DNA of 64,000 nucleotides from the NCBI GenBank assembly GCA_964519985.1, contig CAZFMF010000019.1, positions 7,778-71,777 of the forward strand. The letters run 5' to 3'. Under the pieces are notes generated by a model, which was given only the letters and a program-made list of their open reading frames with translations, was not told where the DNA came from and made no database searches. Positions 1-8,526 of this stretch are shown here, in pieces. Both the position numbers and the translations under genes were made by a program. The stretch comes from JAIEOG01 sp964519985 (GTDB lineage Bacteria > Bdellovibrionota > FAC87 > UBA2466). Within the stretch, counting starts at the first letter, position 1. Every line of letters starts with the position of its first letter.

Positions 1-872
1 TGAAGCGCTTTCCGATGGTTTTGCCTCCCTATTACATGGGTCTCATTGACCGCAACGACCCCCGGTGCCCAATCCGCCTTCAGGCCATCCCGCAATTGCG
101 AGAACTTGAGGCCCGATCGGAATTGGTCGGCGACCCGCTTCAGGATTTGGCGCACCAGCCCGCGCCGCGCATCACCCACCGTTACCAGGGCCGCGCGCTC
201 ATTCACCTCACCCCCAACTGCTCGATGAATTGCCGCTACTGCTTCCGCAAATCGCTCCTAGGCGAAAGTCGCGCGGAGTTTTTTGCGGGTGAAGTCGAAT
301 CGGCGTTGCACTACCTCGCCGAAACGCCCTCGATCACGGAAGTGATTTTTTCGGGCGGCGATCCCTTCTTGGCCAATGAGGCCACCTTGGCTGGCGTCTT
401 ACGACGGCTATCGGAATTGCCGCAACTCAAGCGCGTGCGTTTCCATTCGCGCGTTCCGGTAACCCTGCCGATGCGCATTGATTCGGCGTTCGCCCAGCTA
501 CTGCGCAGCCACCATCGCCCTTCCGTGGTGGTCACCCATTTTAATCATCCCAAGGAGCTAACGCCCGAAGCGCGGCGGGCACTGACTCTTTTAGCGACCG
601 CCGGCCATCACCTTCTCAATCAATCCGTCTTATTGGCGGGGGTGAACGATTCGGCGGAAACCTTGGTGCCGCTCTCCGAACGCCTTTTTGAAGCCGGCGT
701 ACTGCCCTACTATTTGCACCATCCCGATCGCGCACAGGGCACGGCGCACTTCGATCTCTCGCGCGAGAGGGGACGAGCCATCTACACCCAGATCCGCGAA
801 CGCCTACCCGGCTACCTCGTTCCGCGTTATGTCGTGGATCACCCCGAGTATCCCTATAAGACCGACGCTTGA
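1..872 (+). CDS. epmB: EF-P lysine 2,3-aminomutase-like radical SAM protein (5' end outside window)
   Basis: Radical SAM enzyme of the lysine 2,3-aminomutase family, closest in pattern to EpmB, which makes (R)-beta-lysine for modification of elongation factor P. The cluster-binding motif CSMNCRYCFR lies about 70 residues into the visible part (CxxxCxxC), followed by FSGGDPF, the SAM-binding GGDP motif. A conserved tail segment YYLHHPDRAQGTAHF is typical of the family and holds the PLP/lysine-handling region. The reading frame is open to the left edge (KRFP before the first Met), so the start is outside the window and position 15 is only an internal Met. A KamA-type catabolic aminomutase cannot be excluded, but the short length and sequence favour EpmB. 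No epmA or efp gene is visible here. Confidence 0.75.
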   Translation, partial: KRFPMVLPPYYMGLIDRNDPRCPIRLQAIPQLRELEARSELVGDPLQDLAHQPAPRITHRYQGRALIHLTPNCSMNCRYCFRKSLLGESRAEFFAGEVESALHYLAETPSITEVIFSGGDPFLANEATLAGVLRRLSELPQLKRVRFHSRVPVTLPMRIDSAFAQLLRSHHRPSVVVTHFNHPKELTPEARRALTLLATAGHHLLNQSVLLAGVNDSAETLVPLSERLFEAGVLPYYLHHPDRAQGTAHFDLSRERGRAIYTQIRERLPGYLVPRYVVDHPEYPYKTDA

Positions 873-874
873 GT

Positions 875-886
875 TAGAATAAGCCA
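875..886 (+). promoter_or_regulatory. -10 element abutting start codon (candidate leaderless promoter)
   Basis: TAGAAT at 875-880 is followed by only five bases (aagcc) before the ATG at 886. There is no Shine-Dalgarno. The expected transcription start coincides with the ATG. No convincing -35 is visible, because the region upstream is the end of the preceding gene. Confidence 0.45.
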
Positions 887-1722
887 TGCGAATCGCTCGA
901 TGGCTCTCCATTGTTTTAGGACTTGGGGTTTGCAATCACTCGGAGGCTGGCCTCAAAGAGCTCTGTTATCGAGGTCTCGCTGCGCTGACGGGGACGTCAC
1001 GTTTTCTCAAACCCGTTTCGGATGATTTTTATCGACGGCACAGCCATGACAGTACCCATTCTCTGCACGGCAGAATTCCCAACCCGGCGGTGATCAAAAA
1101 TATGTACACCCCTTGGATACTTGTCGCGCAAGATCCCAAAATAGATCCGGTGCTCGTGCGTTGGCTGGAACGCGTGAAGAACAAGTACGCCTCCCTTGAC
1201 GACCCCATCGAACGGGCGACGAAGATTGTCGGGGAGGTACGCAAGACCTTTGGATTCGACGAGTTCAATCCTCGCCGGCCGTTTTTGAGCGCGACCCTAG
1301 CAACCGCCAACGAAAACCATATTGTGAAATTGGGAGATTCCATTCGTGCCGGTGCGGGCGTTTGCCGCCACCATGCGGTTTTGCTGCAACTCGCCCTACA
1401 AGACGCGGGCATTGCTTCGGAGATCGTTTACGGAAAAGTGAAATTGATTGGGGTTTCCGATGGCAAGGTGCTTCGGGACGACTACCACGCCTGGGTGCAA
1501 GTCGAATCTGCGGGAAAAACCCTGGCGTTTGATTCCAGCTTGCGGGCTCAGGGAGTGGAAGTCACGGACAGTAAACCGTTCGCTCAGGACGACCGAGAAC
1601 TAGTTGAAGGCGCGGTTCAAGCGAACTACCTTCCCCAAAAACCCGGTTCGAGTGGACCCCGCGCGATCGATGAAGCGGGTTATGAAGAGTTGCGTGAGCA
1701 TTTCCCGGGATTGGGCGGGTAG
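886..1722 (+). CDS. secreted transglutaminase-like (EDR1-type) cysteine protein
   Basis: Predicted exported protein of 278 residues with an N-terminal hydrophobic signal segment (residues 1-21). The C-terminal half carries a transglutaminase-like fold signature with a Cys-His-Asp triad: Cys160 in GAGVCRHHA, His201 in DDYHAWVQV and Asp216 in LAFDSS. This arrangement is that of the transglutaminase/EDR1-like superfamily, whose members act as proteases, deamidases or amidases on proteins or peptides. The substrate cannot be read from the sequence. It starts 14 bases after epmB but appears to have its own -10 element. The following gene is an exported ATP-grasp protein, so the two could act together on a peptide or cell-wall target; that is inference. 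Confidence 0.6.
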   Translation: MRIARWLSIVLGLGVCNHSEAGLKELCYRGLAALTGTSRFLKPVSDDFYRRHSHDSTHSLHGRIPNPAVIKNMYTPWILVAQDPKIDPVLVRWLERVKNKYASLDDPIERATKIVGEVRKTFGFDEFNPRRPFLSATLATANENHIVKLGDSIRAGAGVCRHHAVLLQLALQDAGIASEIVYGKVKLIGVSDGKVLRDDYHAWVQVESAGKTLAFDSSLRAQGVEVTDSKPFAQDDRELVEGAVQANYLPQKPGSSGPRAIDEAGYEELREHFPGLGG

Positions 1723-1808
1723 CGCTTCGCACCGGCCCAAGTCATTTATTTAACGACGATTTCCAGCGACTGGTTGTTCGGTTTTTTCGGATCTGCTATC
1801 GATTCCCA

Positions 1809-3131
1809 ATGGGGGCCTTTCGACAACCCGTTCTCGTTGCCATTCTTTTCTTCGCTTCGTTTGCGTATGGAATGGACTGCCACCAGCGAATCGCCTTGGT
1901 CGCCGATCCCTGGTCGTCGGCTCGCTTTCTGGTGGAAGCGTTAGAGCGGCGGGGGATTGTCGTGCACGGGTTACAGTCGCAGCCCACCATCCCGGAATGG
2001 GGCAAAAGCAGCTTCTACCTCGCCCCGGGCCGAAAGCTCATTGTCTTTAACGGCGATCGGGCTTTGCTCGAACAGCAGGTCCGGGAGCTGAATCCGGATG
2101 AAATCCTGTACGGCGCCGATGGGGACGGGATTCTATTGGTCGACTGGCTGACGGAAACGATTGGCCGGCGCGGAAACGGAACGGCCAAATCGATGGGTCG
2201 TCGCACCAAAACGGGCACGCAAAAGCTCTTGGCCGAAGGGAAAAAGAACCATCTCCGCGGCATTCTTACCGGCGATCTTGAGGAGGCGCGACATTTCGCC
2301 GCACAAGAAGGCTACCCTCTGATTATAAAACCCGACGGTGATGGCGGCGGAAATCTAGTTTTCCGTTTGGCTAATGATCACGATCTCACGAAGAAGTTGG
2401 AGCTGCTGCTCGCCTCTCGCAATGAGACGACGCTCCTGCCGATTACCCACGCCGCAATTCAGAAGTTCGCGGATGGAGTGGAATTTGCGGTACAGGGCAC
2501 GGTCCGGCACGGCGAGACGAAGTTCTCGAGCGTCATCGAATATGAGAAAGCGACGATCGATGAAAACACGGAGACCTACCAGGCCGAGTGGATGCTGGAT
2601 CCGAACTCCGCCAATGCGCGATTGCTAATGGACTTCGTCGAGGCGGCCAACGCCGTCGTGGGTCTGCAGTTTGGTCCCTTCCATTGGGAGCTCAAAATCT
2701 CCAAGCAAGAGGACGGCGTCATCGCGATCGAGCTCAACCCTCGATTGATCGGGGGTTCGATGGTGCAATGGCTCACGGATTGCGTCGGCTACAGCGATGT
2801 TGAGCTAACGGTGGAAGCCTACTTCTTTCCCGAAGAATTCAAACAGCGCCCGAAGGTCTACTCGGTGCAAAATCCGGGTTTCGTGTACGAGGCCATCACT
2901 CCCACGGCCGGACTCGAACTCGATGAAAAGGCTCTCCAAACGATTGCCGATCTACCCGGTTTCAAACGCTGGCGATTGCTGCGGCCGGAGGGGGGCCCGC
3001 TTCCCAAAACGAAAAACATGGATTCGATCGGTGCTACGTTTGACTTCGCGCACCCTTCCAAGGCGAAGCTGAACGAGTCTTATAAAGTGCTTCAGACGAT
3101 GCAGAAAGAGAGAACTTTTTTTAAGAAATAG
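1809..3131 (+). CDS. ATP-grasp domain protein with N-terminal signal-like segment
   Basis: ATP-grasp ligase of 440 residues, related to the carbamoyl-phosphate-synthase/biotin-carboxylase type that joins a carboxylate to an amine or other nucleophile using ATP. Visible ATP-grasp elements are YPLIIKPDGDGGG (nucleotide lysine and glycine loop, around residue 170), and ELNPRLIGGS (metal-binding Glu/Asn and Arg, around residue 310). The start ATG at 1809 gives a hydrophobic stretch (VLVAILFFASFAYG) resembling a signal peptide, which is odd for an ATP-dependent enzyme. Either it is a membrane-tethered cytoplasmic enzyme, or the true start is internal (Met22). A possible promoter TTGTTC-N18-TATCGA (1773-1802) sits six bases before the ATG with no Shine-Dalgarno. 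Substrate unknown. Confidence 0.65.
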   Translation: MGAFRQPVLVAILFFASFAYGMDCHQRIALVADPWSSARFLVEALERRGIVVHGLQSQPTIPEWGKSSFYLAPGRKLIVFNGDRALLEQQVRELNPDEILYGADGDGILLVDWLTETIGRRGNGTAKSMGRRTKTGTQKLLAEGKKNHLRGILTGDLEEARHFAAQEGYPLIIKPDGDGGGNLVFRLANDHDLTKKLELLLASRNETTLLPITHAAIQKFADGVEFAVQGTVRHGETKFSSVIEYEKATIDENTETYQAEWMLDPNSANARLLMDFVEAANAVVGLQFGPFHWELKISKQEDGVIAIELNPRLIGGSMVQWLTDCVGYSDVELTVEAYFFPEEFKQRPKVYSVQNPGFVYEAITPTAGLELDEKALQTIADLPGFKRWRLLRPEGGPLPKTKNMDSIGATFDFAHPSKAKLNESYKVLQTMQKERTFFKK

Positions 3132-3149
3132 AACTCCGGCGCCGGAGTT
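3132..3149. repeat. dispersed intergenic palindrome, copy 1
   Basis: Perfect 18-bp palindrome AACTCCGGCGCCGGAGTT. Its 16-bp core ACTCCGGCGCCGGAGT recurs exactly at three other intergenic places in the window. Here it lies between convergent genes, right after the stop codon of the ATP-grasp gene. It has no loop and no T-run, so it does not look like an intrinsic terminator. Confidence 0.85.
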
Positions 3150-3184
3150 GCCTACCGTTCCGCGTCCAAAAGTGCCAGACTACG

Positions 3185-3252
3185 TTCGTGCGGCGTGACT
3201 GGAAAGGTAGCGGGTACCTTCGTGCGGTGTGACTGGAAAGGAAGTGGGTACC
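3185..3252. repeat. two tandem 34-bp direct repeats
   Basis: Copies at 3185-3218 and 3219-3252 match at all but three positions; both run from TTCGTGCGG to GGGTACC and contain TGACTGGAAAGG. They fill the gap between the stop of the ATP-grasp gene and the stop of pilT (convergent). A further AAGTGCCAGACTACG just upstream may be a decayed edge. No hairpin with a T-run is present. Confidence 0.8.
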
Positions 3253-3254
3253 TT

Positions 3255-4490
3255 TTAGCGGGCTTTGCGGTTGGTGGTGGCGCCTTCGATTTCGATGACT
3301 TGATCGGAGAGCATGGCGATATCGTGTTCGCCGCTGGAACTGCGGGCCTTGTTGTTCCAATCACCGCCGGTGACGCCGGAGAGGCGCATCTTGAAGTCGC
3401 GCGGGTTGGAACACTGGGCGAGCGCTTCTTGTTCGGAAATCAGCCCCCGCTTACAGAGCTCCATGAGGCTCGTGTCGAAAGATTGCATCCCCAGGTCGGC
3501 GCTCTCGTCCATGGCCTTGCGGATATCGTGGGTGCGATCGGGATCGTAGATCATGTCGCGCACGCGGGCGTTGTTGATCAGAATTTCGACCGCGGCCACG
3601 CGGCCCTTCTTATCGATTTTCGAAATCAGACGCTGGGAGACCACTCCGACGAGAACGGACGCAAGCTGCATGCGCACGGCCGCCTGGGTATCCCCCGAAA
3701 CGCTCGCCAAAACGCGGTTGATGGTTTCGGTGGCATCGTTGGTGTGCAGCGTACTCAAAACGAGGTGACCGGTTTCGGCGGCCTGCAGCGCCATCAAGAT
3801 CGTTTCTTCGTCGCGCATTTCCCCGACGAGGATCACGTCCGGATCCTGGCGGAGTGCATACTTGAGCGCGCGCGTGAAAGAAGATGTGTCCATTCCGACT
3901 TCACGTTGCGTGACAATGCTGCGCCGATCTTTGAAGGTAAACTCAATCGGATCTTCAATCGTGATGATATGGCACGAGCGAGTGCGCGCAATATGGTCGA
4001 TCATCGCGGCCAGCGTAGTGGATTTCCCACTTCCGGTCGCGCCGGTCACCAGGATCAAGCCGCGCTTCGCCGATAGCAAAGTCGCCACCGCGGTGGGCAG
4101 CGCTAGGTCGTCGAGCGAACGAATGGCCTCGGGAATGTAGCGGCAGACAAAACGCGGACGACCGCGCTGTTGGCAGAGATTAATACGGTAACGGCCCGCC
4201 CCCTGCACTTCGTAACCCAAATCGACTTCTTCGCCGCGCTCGTACGCATCCTTCTGACGCGCATTCATGAGAATTTGCGCCCAGGTCTCGAGCTGGTCTT
4301 CGGCCAAACGCTGGATGTTTTCTCCGGACTCATCGCCCAGATAGAAGAGATTCCCGTTAACGCGGACAACCGGGGGAAGGCCCGCCTTCAAATGAAGGTC
4401 GGACGCTTTCTTCTCACTCGCCCTTTTTAGGATTTCCTCGAACTCCTGGAGCTCGGGACGCCCTATTTTTGTTGCCGAGATCTGCGTCAT
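3255..4490 (-). CDS. pilT: PilT-type twitching motility ATPase
   Basis: Hexameric ATPase that powers retraction of type IV pili. The protein has 411 residues against about 345-370 for most PilT proteins; the excess is at both ends. N-terminal PAS-like region with ASDLHLKAG, Walker A GATGSGKS (residues 150-157), Asp box and Walker B LVGEMRDEETI, His box ETGHLVLSTLHTND. The AIRS-type motif near the C-terminus that marks PilT is not clear. The only ATG giving the conserved N-terminus is at 4490, inside the 3' end of recA, so the two genes overlap by 77 bases in different frames; the frame has no usable start between 4490 and the conserved EEILKRASEKKASDLHLK. Likely cotranscribed with recA. No other pilus genes are in the window. 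Confidence 0.9.
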   Translation of the reverse strand: MTQISATKIGRPELQEFEEILKRASEKKASDLHLKAGLPPVVRVNGNLFYLGDESGENIQRLAEDQLETWAQILMNARQKDAYERGEEVDLGYEVQGAGRYRINLCQQRGRPRFVCRYIPEAIRSLDDLALPTAVATLLSAKRGLILVTGATGSGKSTTLAAMIDHIARTRSCHIITIEDPIEFTFKDRRSIVTQREVGMDTSSFTRALKYALRQDPDVILVGEMRDEETILMALQAAETGHLVLSTLHTNDATETINRVLASVSGDTQAAVRMQLASVLVGVVSQRLISKIDKKGRVAAVEILINNARVRDMIYDPDRTHDIRKAMDESADLGMQSFDTSLMELCKRGLISEQEALAQCSNPRDFKMRLSGVTGGDWNNKARSSSGEHDIAMLSDQVIEIEGATTNRKAR

Positions 4491-5571
4491 CGGAATCCGC
4501 GCCTTCTTCTATTTCGCCCGCCTCGGGAGTGCCGGGGGGCGCGGCTTGAACCGGCACTTTCGCCGTTTTAGCCAGAATGCGACCACGGATCTTATCGGTA
4601 ATCTCGGGGTGTTGCTTTAGGAAAAGCCTTGTATTATCGCGGCCCTGACCTAGCTTCTCGCCTTCGAACGAGAACCAAGATCCGCTCTTCTCTAACACGC
4701 CCATATTGCTCGCGAGATCAATGACATCCCCTTCCATGGAAATGCCTTCCCCGAAAATGATGTCAAATTCCACCTGCTTAAACGGCGGCGCGAGCTTGTT
4801 CTTCACCACCTTGACGCGGGTGCGACTGCCAATCACATCGTCGCCTTCTTTCAAGGCGGAGACGCGGCGGATATCCAAGCGCATCGAGGAGTAAAACTTC
4901 AACGCATTGCCGCCGGTGGTGGTTTCGGGGTTTCCGAACATCACCCCCAGTTTCATGCGCAACTGGTTGATGAAGATGACACACGTCTTGGACTTGCTGA
5001 TGCAGCCCGTCAGTTTCCGTAGGGCCTGCGACATCAAGCGCGCCTGCAATCCCATATGCGAGTCGCCCATTTCGCCTTCGAGTTCCGCCCGCGGCACGAG
5101 GGCCGCCACGGAATCGATGACCACGACATCGATGCCCCCACTGCGGACAAGGATTTCCGCGATTTCCAGGGCCTGTTCGCCGGTATCGGGCTGCGAGATC
5201 AAAAGATCTTCGACGTTCACGCCCAAGGCTTTCGCGTACTCGGTATCGAGCGCATGTTCGGCATCGATGAACGCCGCGACGCCGCCGGCTTTCTGCGCCT
5301 GCGCCACCGTGTAGAGTGCGATCGTGGTCTTCCCGGAAGACTCCGGTCCATACACTTCGGTAATACGGCCGCGGGGCAATCCGCGGATACCCGTGGCCAA
5401 ATCCAGGGAAATCGATCCGGTGGAAATCGCTCCCAGATCCAAATTCAATCGGCCGCCATCCCCCAGTTTCATAATGGAGCCTTTGCCAAACTGCTTTTCA
5501 ATGGAAAGCAGTGCGACATTTAAAGCTTTGCTTCGGTCAGTTTCCGGTCGTTCGGTTCGGTTGTTGTCCAT
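4414..5571 (-). CDS. recA: recombinase RecA
   Basis: DNA strand-exchange recombinase and SOS coprotease, 385 residues. Core motifs are intact: Walker A GPESSGKT (residues 75-82), DAEHALD, the loop L1 region GEMGDSHMGLQARLMSQALRK split by normal sequence, and L2 residues FGNPETTTGGNALKFY. The start ATG at 5571 has a good Shine-Dalgarno (CAGGAG). The tail is unusual: after the acidic GEIEEGADSDDADL, the last 25 residues are basic and Gly/Pro rich (NKNRASRAPGVRGNPKKGE); exactly this stretch is encoded over the start of pilT. RecA tails normally end acidic and modulate DNA binding. No clear SOS box was recognised upstream. Confidence 0.97.
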   Translation of the reverse strand: MDNNRTERPETDRSKALNVALLSIEKQFGKGSIMKLGDGGRLNLDLGAISTGSISLDLATGIRGLPRGRITEVYGPESSGKTTIALYTVAQAQKAGGVAAFIDAEHALDTEYAKALGVNVEDLLISQPDTGEQALEIAEILVRSGGIDVVVIDSVAALVPRAELEGEMGDSHMGLQARLMSQALRKLTGCISKSKTCVIFINQLRMKLGVMFGNPETTTGGNALKFYSSMRLDIRRVSALKEGDDVIGSRTRVKVVKNKLAPPFKQVEFDIIFGEGISMEGDVIDLASNMGVLEKSGSWFSFEGEKLGQGRDNTRLFLKQHPEITDKIRGRILAKTAKVPVQAAPPGTPEAGEIEEGADSDDADLGNKNRASRAPGVRGNPKKGE

Positions 5572-5584
5572 CTCAGTCTCCTGT

Positions 5585-6067
5585 CTACAAGGATGCTCGC
5601 ATCATAAGCTGCATCACTAAACCTGCTAAAAGTCCGGCTGCCAAGTCGTCCAGCATAACGCCCCAGCCGCCCCCCACCTTTTCGTCTAAAACCGAAATGG
5701 GAAAGGGTTTAAAAATATCGAAGAGGCGAAAGAGGCAAAAACCACAAACCAGCCAATACGGCGTCACCGGCACGCCGATCATCGCCACCAAAAAACCGGC
5801 AATCTCATCCACCACGATTTGCGGGGCATCGTCCTTCTTGAGGATCTTCACGGCTCGCGCGCTGGCCCACACTCCCACGCCGAAAAGCGCGGCGGCAAAG
5901 GCTATTTGGAGGAAGATCGGAAAATTTCCGGCCAGCCAAATCAAAGGCAGGGCGAGCAGTGTGCCGACCGTTCCCGGGCCCACCGGCCAGTAACCGGCGT
6001 AGGCGCCGGTGGCGATTGCCATCGCGCCCCGTTTTTCCCACTTCGCTGAAGATCGTGCTGCTGCCAT
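5585..6067 (-). CDS. pgpA: phosphatidylglycerophosphatase A
   Basis: Integral membrane phosphatase that converts phosphatidylglycerophosphate to phosphatidylglycerol. Family signatures are clear: GPGTVGTL near the N-terminus, VVDEIAGF (metal-binding Asp/Glu), FRLFDIFKPFP and GVMLDDLAAG. Three to four hydrophobic segments are visible. I chose the start at 6067 (MAAARSSAKWEK), giving 160 residues, the usual family length; the open frame continues to 6214 but that would run into the dnaJ-like gene and adds a non-conserved Arg/Ser-rich extension. A shorter start at 6022 (MAIATGAYAGYW) is possible. It lies upstream of recA on the same strand, 13 bases before the recA start codon. Confidence 0.85.
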   Translation of the reverse strand: MAAARSSAKWEKRGAMAIATGAYAGYWPVGPGTVGTLLALPLIWLAGNFPIFLQIAFAAALFGVGVWASARAVKILKKDDAPQIVVDEIAGFLVAMIGVPVTPYWLVCGFCLFRLFDIFKPFPISVLDEKVGGGWGVMLDDLAAGLLAGLVMQLMMRASL

Positions 6068-6137
6068 ACAGATGACCGTAAGCCATCCGCAAAGCGCTGT
6101 CACGCGCGGCCGGGGAGCATGCGAATTTTTTTTTGAA

Positions 6138-6824
6138 CTATTCCGCGAAGTGTTTGGTGCGCGCTTTTTCCAAACGGTGATACGCCGCGTCCACGCGCAT
6201 GAAGCGGTGGCCAAAGTCCGTGATATCGGGGTTCAAATCCGGATGCAGCTGCTTCGCCAGCGCGCGGTACTGACGGTGAATGTCTTTCCACGTGCAGCCG
6301 GGTTTTAATCCGAGATCCTGCAAGGCCGCGATCAAATCGGGCGCCAGCAATGGGGGCGGCGCGGGTTTCGCTCCGGCCGCACTGGACTGGGCCTGCGTTT
6401 GCGCAGAGGGCCGCGGTGGCGCCTTGGGCGCGGGGCGTTTCACCATCCATTGAAAAACCACCAGGTGGCTGAGTTCGACGAAGGTCACCTTCACAAACCA
6501 AATCAAAACCCCCAGGATCATCGTCGGAATCGCGGTGAGATTAAACTGCGCGGGCGCCGCGGTCAGACGATTCTCGAGGAAACCAGGTTTGTAATAGGTG
6601 TAATAAAAAGCCCAGAAGAGCAAAAAGCCGACCGGGAAAATCAAACCGCCGGGAACTCCATCGGTGACTTCCGCCCAGTATTCCAACGCCAGAAACGGAA
6701 CCACGGAAAAATAAACTGTGGCGAAGGAATCACGGCGGTCCATGAAACCGGAGAATTCGTCCCGGCGTGGATGCGCGCGCAGCCGATAAAGCTGTTCGCG
6801 GTACTGTTTCGCGGTGGTACGCAT
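6138..6824 (-). CDS. membrane-anchored J-domain protein
   Basis: About 228 residues. Two or three hydrophobic segments occupy the first half (FATVYFSVVPFLALEYW, LIFPVGFLLFWAFYYTYY, TMILGVLIWFVKVTFV), followed by a Pro/Ala/Gln-rich linker and a C-terminal J domain (about the last 70 residues) with the diagnostic HPD motif in QLHPDLNPD. J domains stimulate DnaK ATPase, so this protein probably recruits DnaK to the inner membrane; the client is unknown. Start chosen at 6824 (MRTTAKQYREQ), preceded by a GTGAGG sequence, rather than the upstream Met at 6854. It precedes pgpA by 70 bases. Confidence 0.75.
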   Translation of the reverse strand: MRTTAKQYREQLYRLRAHPRRDEFSGFMDRRDSFATVYFSVVPFLALEYWAEVTDGVPGGLIFPVGFLLFWAFYYTYYKPGFLENRLTAAPAQFNLTAIPTMILGVLIWFVKVTFVELSHLVVFQWMVKRPAPKAPPRPSAQTQAQSSAAGAKPAPPPLLAPDLIAALQDLGLKPGCTWKDIHRQYRALAKQLHPDLNPDITDFGHRFMRVDAAYHRLEKARTKHFAE

Positions 6825-7039
6825 TGGCCTCACTCGACCCCCTAAGGATTGCAAATTCGCGGCTAGAAAACTGTGCGGGCGTTGGGCCGGCCGTCGTCTA
6901 CCCCTCAGACAAGACCAGAGAGAATACCCCTAACCTATTGGATCCGCTGGCAGAATACGGGCAAAAGACTGACAGCTCGCCACCCCGGCGCCCGAGCTGA
7001 AAAGATTTGTGATTTCAATGACTTGATACCAAACCGGGA

Positions 7040-7897
7040 TTACCCTCTCAAGGAATAGGTGCCATAGTGCGTCTTTCCGCAATTCGGGCAACGGTAGTAA
7101 TAACCGCGCACGCGCGGCTGGACCGTTTGGGGCGCCTGCGCAACTTGCGAAGGTTGCGTCAGCTGCGGCGGTTGCACCACTTGCGGCGCCAGTCCGGTCA
7201 ACTGATTCACCCCAAATGTGAGGGCGGAAACTTGATCGGCCGCGTTTCGGGTCGCATCGAACCAACCCGATCCATGCTCGTCGGCCGGCTGAAAGCGACT
7301 GGCAATATATAAACCGGTAACCCCGGCGCTCTTGAGCAAAGAAGCGCCCGGACTTTTGAAAATCGCCACCAACTGATCGCCACACCGATCGCGAGAAATA
7401 TAGCCGGTGCAAACGGTGCCAATCCCCAACCGTTGATAGATAAAGTCCTGCCACGCGTTGAGCAAGCGCTTATCCCAGCGCTGATCCTTCACCGACTTTA
7501 AAAGTTCCTCGTCGGAAACGTTGGACGCGTTCACCTCATACCCGTAATACCTCGGCGTCGTGACCTTGCCGAGGGTCACGGCGCGACGGATTTTATTGGG
7601 ATTGGGTAGGGCTTGGAGGGTGGGGATCAATTGGATGTAGCGATCCAGCACCGCATTGGCGTCTTCGTTGGAAAGCCCTTTCTCCAGACCGACGTCGAGA
7701 TTCGCCTCTCGAGCCAGTCGCGCGATTTTTCCAAAGGCCGGATCGCTCGATGGCGCGCTGTACCGCCCAACGGTCGGATCGCTCGGTGGCGCGCTATATC
7801 GGTGTTTCCCCGCCGCCGCTTCCCCGGTGTGATCCGCCGAGCTCGCAAATGCCGAGCTGGCCAAAATGAAACCGAGCGAAAAGAATAGAGTGCGCAT
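7040..7897 (-). CDS. exported protein with short internal duplication and C-terminal CPxC motif
   Basis: 285 residues, not recognised. Signal peptide MRTLFFSLGFILASSAFA at the start chosen (7897, strong G-rich Shine-Dalgarno just upstream). Residues about 32-55 hold a tandem duplication (RYSAPPSDPTVG / RYSAPSSDPAFG), visible in DNA as an imperfect 36-bp repeat near 7740-7810. The middle is helical with a pair of cysteines (TVCTGYISRDRCGDQ). A Gln/Pro/Val-rich linker leads to a C-terminal YYYRCPNCGKTHYGTY, half of a zinc ribbon. It is probably a periplasmic or surface protein. No functional assignment. Confidence 0.6.
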   Translation of the reverse strand: MRTLFFSLGFILASSAFASSADHTGEAAAGKHRYSAPPSDPTVGRYSAPSSDPAFGKIARLAREANLDVGLEKGLSNEDANAVLDRYIQLIPTLQALPNPNKIRRAVTLGKVTTPRYYGYEVNASNVSDEELLKSVKDQRWDKRLLNAWQDFIYQRLGIGTVCTGYISRDRCGDQLVAIFKSPGASLLKSAGVTGLYIASRFQPADEHGSGWFDATRNAADQVSALTFGVNQLTGLAPQVVQPPQLTQPSQVAQAPQTVQPRVRGYYYRCPNCGKTHYGTYSLRG

Positions 7898-8037
7898 TGC
7901 CGTCCCCCCAGACGAATCCACCATAGGAGTGCAATGAAAAGGCCAACCGTCAGCGCGCGCTTCGTATGAAGCAAATCAGCGCGTTACGGTGTATTCCACG
8001 CGAGGGCGTAGCCTATCGGAACGCAGACAGAAATAGA

Positions 8038-8526
8038 TCAACGCACTTTGGAATCGACGGGTGCGACATTCGCCTTGGGCGCCCGTCGTGCCCGCAGATA
8101 GAGCCCGTAGTACGAGTAATCTCTTAATCCGTGACGCATCCGTTCCCAGTAGGTGGTCTTCACATCGATCCGAGTCAGATCGAGGGCGATCTTAGCCGCT
8201 GGCACCAGAACTCCGCGACTATCTACGCTTCCGATCAAGTTCCCCCCTGCGAGGATGGAATCGCCTTCGCGATCAAAGAAGACCACGCCATCGACGGCCG
8301 TCGGATTGCGCGGGCTCTTCATCTGGATTCGGCCGTTAACGAAGGTCCGACGGACGGGGTTTCCGTTTTCAATCGAGGTCACCTCTAAACTCGGTCCACC
8401 CCCTTCGTCATTGTCGATCACCGCGATACCCTTGAAGGGAATCGAAACTACGGTTTCCGTCACCGCCGAAGCGGAAGCAGTCCAAAGGAACACCGACAGC
8501 AAAGCGATGGGAAAAGACCTAAACAT
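8038..8526 (-). CDS. exported protein of unknown function
   Basis: 162 residues with a signal peptide (MFRSFPIALLSVFLWTASASA). The rest reads as mostly beta strand with two short repeats of the pattern GVVFFDREGDSILAGGN / GSVDSRGVLVPAAKI, compatible with a small beta-sandwich. Good Shine-Dalgarno (AGGAG). Its start overlaps the stop codon of the upstream helical protein gene by eight bases, so the two form an operon. No recognised family. Confidence 0.55.
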   Translation of the reverse strand: MFRSFPIALLSVFLWTASASAVTETVVSIPFKGIAVIDNDEGGGPSLEVTSIENGNPVRRTFVNGRIQMKSPRNPTAVDGVVFFDREGDSILAGGNLIGSVDSRGVLVPAAKIALDLTRIDVKTTYWERMRHGLRDYSYYGLYLRARRAPKANVAPVDSKVR

